A stretch of DNA of 64,000 bases from Lacrimispora xylanisolvens (GTDB lineage: Bacteria > Bacillota > Clostridia > Lachnospirales > Lachnospiraceae): NCBI GenBank assembly GCA_017084465.1, contig CP070896.1, positions 4,391,501 through 4,455,500 on the forward strand, given 5' to 3'. A model generated the notes under the pieces. That model had not been told where the DNA came from. It did no database searches and saw nothing but the letters and a program-made list of their open reading frames with translations. Both the position numbers and the translations under genes were made by a program. Positions 60,734 through 64,000 of the stretch are shown in pieces (the first letter of the stretch is position 1; each line of letters opens with the position of its first letter).

Positions 60734-61383
60734 AAGGGTTGTTGATAAAAGATTTACTTTTGCTGAAAAACCAGCAGCGTTTTTTTCTGCTCATCTTCTT
60801 TATGTCAGCAGGAATGCTGCTGGTAGGTGTTAATTCTGCTTTTGTGATTAATTATGTGACTTTAATTTTTACCATGTTCACACTAAGTTCCATCAGCTAC
60901 GATGAATATGACAATGGATACGCTTTTTTATTCACCCTTCCAATTACAAGGAATCAATATGCAGCGGAGAAATATGTATTCGGATTTGTGACGGGAGGTT
61001 CCGCCTGTATTATTGTGACCGTAATTGCAGTTATCATGAATTTTGTGAGAGGAGGAGCAGGAACGCTGGAACTTTTGATTACGGCGCTTTTGTATCTTTT
61101 TATGTCCCTCTTGTTCATGGCTGTAGTGGTTCCGGTCCAGCTGAAATTCGGAACAGAAAAAGGTAGAATTGTTTTGATTTTTATAATCGGATTAATCTTT
61201 GCCGCAGGATTCATTGTGGTGAAGGCGGCAAAGACTTTTCAATTGGATTTATCAACGGTGGTTGCAGCTTTAACCTCATTTGCAGCATGGCCAGTCATTA
61301 TAGTTCTGCTTTTGATCAGTCTGGCAGCAGTTTTCGGATCTTATCTTATTTCTGTCAATATCATGAAGAAAAAGCAATTCTGA
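60730..61383 (+). CDS. ABC-2 type membrane permease
   Basis: 217 residues, six hydrophobic segments. MKGLLIKDLLLLKNQQRFF and SSISYDEYDNGYAFLFTLPITRNQYAAEKYVFG are typical of the ABC2_membrane_5 family. It forms an exporter with the upstream ATPase; cargo unknown. Confidence 0.9.
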   Translation: MKGLLIKDLLLLKNQQRFFLLIFFMSAGMLLVGVNSAFVINYVTLIFTMFTLSSISYDEYDNGYAFLFTLPITRNQYAAEKYVFGFVTGGSACIIVTVIAVIMNFVRGGAGTLELLITALLYLFMSLLFMAVVVPVQLKFGTEKGRIVLIFIIGLIFAAGFIVVKAAKTFQLDLSTVVAALTSFAAWPVIIVLLLISLAAVFGSYLISVNIMKKKQF

Positions 61384-61431
61384 CAGAAACTGGATTATTA
61401 AGGCATAAAAAGGGGAAGATAAGAGGAGAAA

Positions 61432-61734
61432 GTGCCGGAGCGTAGTACAATGAATCTTATTCTTCTTTTCATGGCATGGATGCCGATTTTGGTGGGATCC
61501 ATGGGAATTGGCTTAATATCCTATTATTTTTATAAATGGGCAAAAGGGATCCGATTAGTCAGATACCGGTTGGCAGGTGAAATCTGTTTTATCCTGGTTC
61601 TGTTGTATTTCCTGCTCTTTTTTCTCGGCGTTCTTTTCGGAAGAAGCCTGACCGGTATGATTTTTTTTAGCATTTGCCTGCACAAAAGCGGATCTGTGGC
61701 GGCCGGGGGTCATGTGATATTCCCGTTTGTATAG
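61432..61734 (+). CDS. Small membrane protein, probable last gene of the ABC operon
   Basis: 100 residues as read from GTG 61432, with GAGGAG 3 bases upstream. Two hydrophobic helices (about 8-32 and 46-73). The 3' half overlaps the convergent AraC gene. It contains a T8 run near 61661: one more T gives a stop at once (…SLTGMIFF), yielding about 75 residues and a shorter overlap. Function unknown. Confidence 0.5.
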   Translation: MPERSTMNLILLFMAWMPILVGSMGIGLISYYFYKWAKGIRLVRYRLAGEICFILVLLYFLLFFLGVLFGRSLTGMIFFSICLHKSGSVAAGGHVIFPFV

Positions 61735-62565
61735 CCGGTCGAAATAACTGGTGCTTTCAAAACCGGTGCTTTCTGCGATATCAGTGATGGAACGGTCTGT
61801 GTGAAGAAGCAGGGTTTTGGCTTGATTTAACCGGTATTTATTTAAATATTCAATTGGAGAGAGAGGTACGGAACACTGGAAACAGCGGAGTGCCTCTCTT
61901 TTGCTGACTCCCACTGATTGGGCGATGTCTTCCAGAGTCAGTCTCTTTTCATAGTTCTGCTCAATAAAACGTGTCATCCGTTTGAAACGGGCCTGGGAAA
62001 GGCGATTGACGCCTGCGTTTTCCATGGTGGCAAATTCGTCCCTGTGTAAAAACAGGAGGGACCAGATCTGGCAGACCAGTGCATGTGCATTAAGCTCCCA
62101 GGTCTCCGTCTGTTCTTCGCATAGCTTGTATAAATCAGACAGAATGGAAAGTAAATGGCTCTGCCATGGATTTCTCCCCCTTAATACAAAGTGGGATATG
62201 CCGGAAAATAAAAAGGGAGCAATGAATTTTTCGTAAATAGAGCTTCCTTCCCCGGCTATGAATTCCGGAGCAAACAGTACGTTTGGTATAATAGCGGTTC
62301 CGGTTGATAAAAAGCGGTGCATAACACCGGAATTAATAAAGACACCGTCGCCGGGTTCCAGTATGTAATGAATGTTTCCGATGGAACAATGTACCATTCC
62401 TTCGGTCACAGATACCAGTTCAAATTCCCGGTGCCAGTGCCAGTCAATGCAGCGGTTGTCAAACTTTCCCACATCTTCGTAATAGTATTGAAACGGAAAG
62501 TCTGCAAAACCATGGGAGACCAGCTCCATCATGGATTCGTCGGTCAGTATTTTTGTGCTTTGCAT
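61555..62565 (-). CDS. AraC-family transcriptional regulator
   Basis: 336 residues from ATG 62565 (AAGGAG upstream). Cupin domain with DWHWHREFELVSVTEGMVHC; double HTH (LTLEDIAQSVGVSKREALRCFQCSV; ITDIAESTGFESTSYFDRLYKREYHMTPGRHR). The charged tail after residue 295 is unusual and lies past a run of eight A, so the true C-terminus may be earlier. Divergent from the MFS gene at 62682, its likely target. Confidence 0.85.
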   Translation of the reverse strand: MQSTKILTDESMMELVSHGFADFPFQYYYEDVGKFDNRCIDWHWHREFELVSVTEGMVHCSIGNIHYILEPGDGVFINSGVMHRFLSTGTAIIPNVLFAPEFIAGEGSSIYEKFIAPFLFSGISHFVLRGRNPWQSHLLSILSDLYKLCEEQTETWELNAHALVCQIWSLLFLHRDEFATMENAGVNRLSQARFKRMTRFIEQNYEKRLTLEDIAQSVGVSKREALRCFQCSVPLSPIEYLNKYRLNQAKTLLLHTDRSITDIAESTGFESTSYFDRLYKREYHMTPGRHRSAFVQANAKKNHTGQASSEKNAEKKEQEIQQNQDKTDFTCQPVSD

Positions 62566-62681
62566 AGAGCGTTCTCCTTTTTGTGATCGGCTAAATTGTA
62601 CCATAAGCTGGCGGTAAATTGCAAGATTTGAATTACCAACTGCAGTATAATACAATCATATTACAGGGGAGGGCCGAATAC

Positions 62682-63848
62682 GTGAAGGAAAATTATAAAA
62701 GTACTGTTTATGCCTGCTTTCTAAGCTATATTGTCCAGGCGATTGTCAATAATTTTGTGCCGCTTTTGTTTCTGCATTTTCAATGGGAGTATGGAATATC
62801 ACTATCCAGAATTACGCTTCTTGTTACCGTAAATTTTGGTGTTCAGCTATTGGTAGATCTTTTATCAGCAGCGGTAATAGATCGGGTGGGATACCGGATT
62901 TCCATGATTACCGCACACCTTATGGCGGCAGCAGGACTGATTCTTCTCACCGTGTTGCCGGGAATTGTTTCTGTTTCCTGGGTAGGGCTGTTGCTGGCAG
63001 TTATTATATATGCCATCGGCGGCGGGCTTTTGGAAGTTCTTGTCAGTCCCATTGTGGAAGCGTGTCCCACAGATAATAAAGAAAAAGCCATGAGTATGCT
63101 CCATTCCTTCTATTGCTGGGGACATGTGGGAGTTGTTCTGATTTCCACATTATTTTTCCGGTTATTCGGAATCGGCAGCTGGAAAATACTGGCGGTTTTC
63201 TGGGCAGCGGTACCGGCTGTCTGTATGGTTTTATTTTTCCGTGTGCCCATTGCTTCTCTTTCAAAAGAGGAGGGAGGAATGTCTTTTGCCGCATTGATTG
63301 GAAACAAGTTGTTCTGGGTCTTTTTGCTTCTTATGGTCTGTTCGGGAGCAAGTGAACAGGCAGTCAGCCAGTGGGCATCTGCATTTGCGGAAGAGGGGCT
63401 GGGTGTAACAAAGACCATTGGAGATCTGGCCGGCCCTATGCTGTTTGCACTTATGATGGGAATATCAAGAGCTGTCTATGGACAGTATGGAGAAAGATGG
63501 GAGCTGAAAAAGGTTATGGCTGCCAGCGGTGTTCTTTGTATGGGATCGTATCTTTTGATTACCTGCTCTCCATATCCGGTGCTGGGACTGATTGGATGCG
63601 GACTTTGTGGATTTTCAGTGGGTATTATGTGGCCTGGAACGTTTAGTCTGGCCGCTGCGTCTATTCGTGGCGGAGGCACTGCCATGTTTGCATTCCTGGC
63701 ACTGGCTGGTGATCTGGGATGCTCGGGAGGACCAACCCTTGTGGGGATTGTATCCGGGTGGTTTGGCAGCAATTTAAAAATCGGTATCTTTTCTGCCATT
63801 ATCTTTCCGCTGATACTGGTAATCGTTCTTATCAGGTTTTGTGGGTAA
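62682..63848 (+). CDS. MFS transporter
   Basis: 388 residues from GTG 62682 with GGGGAGGG upstream; the frame is open earlier without a better start. Twelve hydrophobic segments, motif DRVGYRISMITAHLMAAAG after TM2, and CGFSVGIMWPGTFSLAAASI in the second half. Resembles sugar-type FucP/MFS_1 carriers. AraC divergent regulation fits a nutrient or sugar carrier; substrate unknown. Confidence 0.85.
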   Translation: MKENYKSTVYACFLSYIVQAIVNNFVPLLFLHFQWEYGISLSRITLLVTVNFGVQLLVDLLSAAVIDRVGYRISMITAHLMAAAGLILLTVLPGIVSVSWVGLLLAVIIYAIGGGLLEVLVSPIVEACPTDNKEKAMSMLHSFYCWGHVGVVLISTLFFRLFGIGSWKILAVFWAAVPAVCMVLFFRVPIASLSKEEGGMSFAALIGNKLFWVFLLLMVCSGASEQAVSQWASAFAEEGLGVTKTIGDLAGPMLFALMMGISRAVYGQYGERWELKKVMAASGVLCMGSYLLITCSPYPVLGLIGCGLCGFSVGIMWPGTFSLAAASIRGGGTAMFAFLALAGDLGCSGGPTLVGIVSGWFGSNLKIGIFSAIIFPLILVIVLIRFCG

Positions 63849-63927
63849 AAGGAATTAATAATGACAGTCAGCTGTCATGTTATCTTTGTTATAATTTTCT
63901 TCATAAAGTAGAAAAGAGGAAAATTAA

Positions 63928-64000
63928 ATGAAGTATGAGTTAGTGGAATTAAAAGAGATGATGGTGGGTGGCCTGTTAGCCAGGACTAATAATTTCGCAC
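63928..64000 (+). CDS. GyrI-like/effector-binding domain protein, partial
   Basis: AGAGG precedes ATG 63928; the frame begins MKYELVELKEMMVGGLLARTNN and runs off the window. This start is typical of AraC_E_bind/GyrI-like small-molecule-binding proteins. Only 24 codons are visible. Confidence 0.6.
   Translation, partial: MKYELVELKEMMVGGLLARTNNFA

Overview
The window looks like a chromosomal segment of an anaerobic, plant-fibre-degrading clostridium of the Lachnospiraceae (Lacrimispora/Lachnoclostridium-like). This is inferred from moderate-to-low GC, strong AGGAGG ribosome binding sites, non-cellulosomal GH48 and GH9 cellulases with X2-CBM3 modules and no dockerins, many AraC-type regulators, and CUT1/CUT2 sugar ABC transporters. 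No rRNA, tRNA or CRISPR array was seen.

Layout. 1-1674: guaA with its own promoter and terminator. 1.4-11.4 kb: an AT-rich accessory zone with a frameshifted IS200-type tnpA, two different IS110-family elements (one broken, one intact) with long noncoding 5' flanks, small secreted or anchored hypothetical proteins, an XRE/DUF5680 regulator, a SleB-like hydrolase and gene remnants. 11.5-16.9 kb: tandem GH48 and GH9 cellulases, both read without a signal peptide. 17.2-23.5 kb: AraC regulator divergent from a permease / OYE-type flavin reductase / SDR / FAD flavoprotein operon. 23.6-29 kb: secreted GH10 xylanase divergent from an AraC regulator, a GT2 glycosyltransferase and a SpoVB-like flippase. 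29.2-36.1 kb: arabinan locus (cytosolic GH43, CUT1 ABC transporter, secreted Abn2-type endo-arabinanase, winged-helix regulator with a large extra domain). 36.2-42.9 kb: PocR-type chemoreceptor, MFS, VOC protein, then GntR / RspA-like dehydratase divergent from a PTS EIIBC. 43-47.8 kb: XRE/peptide deformylase pair, double-cubane-type protein with its ASKHA activase, soluble chemoreceptor, lactate dehydrogenase. 47.9-58.7 kb: ECF S component, then sensor kinase, AraC-type response regulator, CUT2 sugar ABC operon, an orphan TRAP-type binding protein, a tocopherol-cyclase-family protein and a membrane chemoreceptor. 58.8-64 kb: GNAT, YtrA-type GntR with ABC exporter, AraC, MFS and the start of a GyrI-like gene.

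How the genes fit together. Secreted GH10 and arabinanase release oligosaccharides, binding-protein ABC systems import them, and cytosolic GH43 completes hydrolysis. AraC, winged-helix, GntR and two-component regulators sit beside their likely targets, and three chemoreceptors suggest motility toward substrates.

Quality caveat. About twenty genes, including normally intact families, are broken by single-base length changes, and every break I traced lies in a homopolymer run. The most economical reading is uncorrected sequencing indels, so I annotate these as full genes and state where the frame must be joined.
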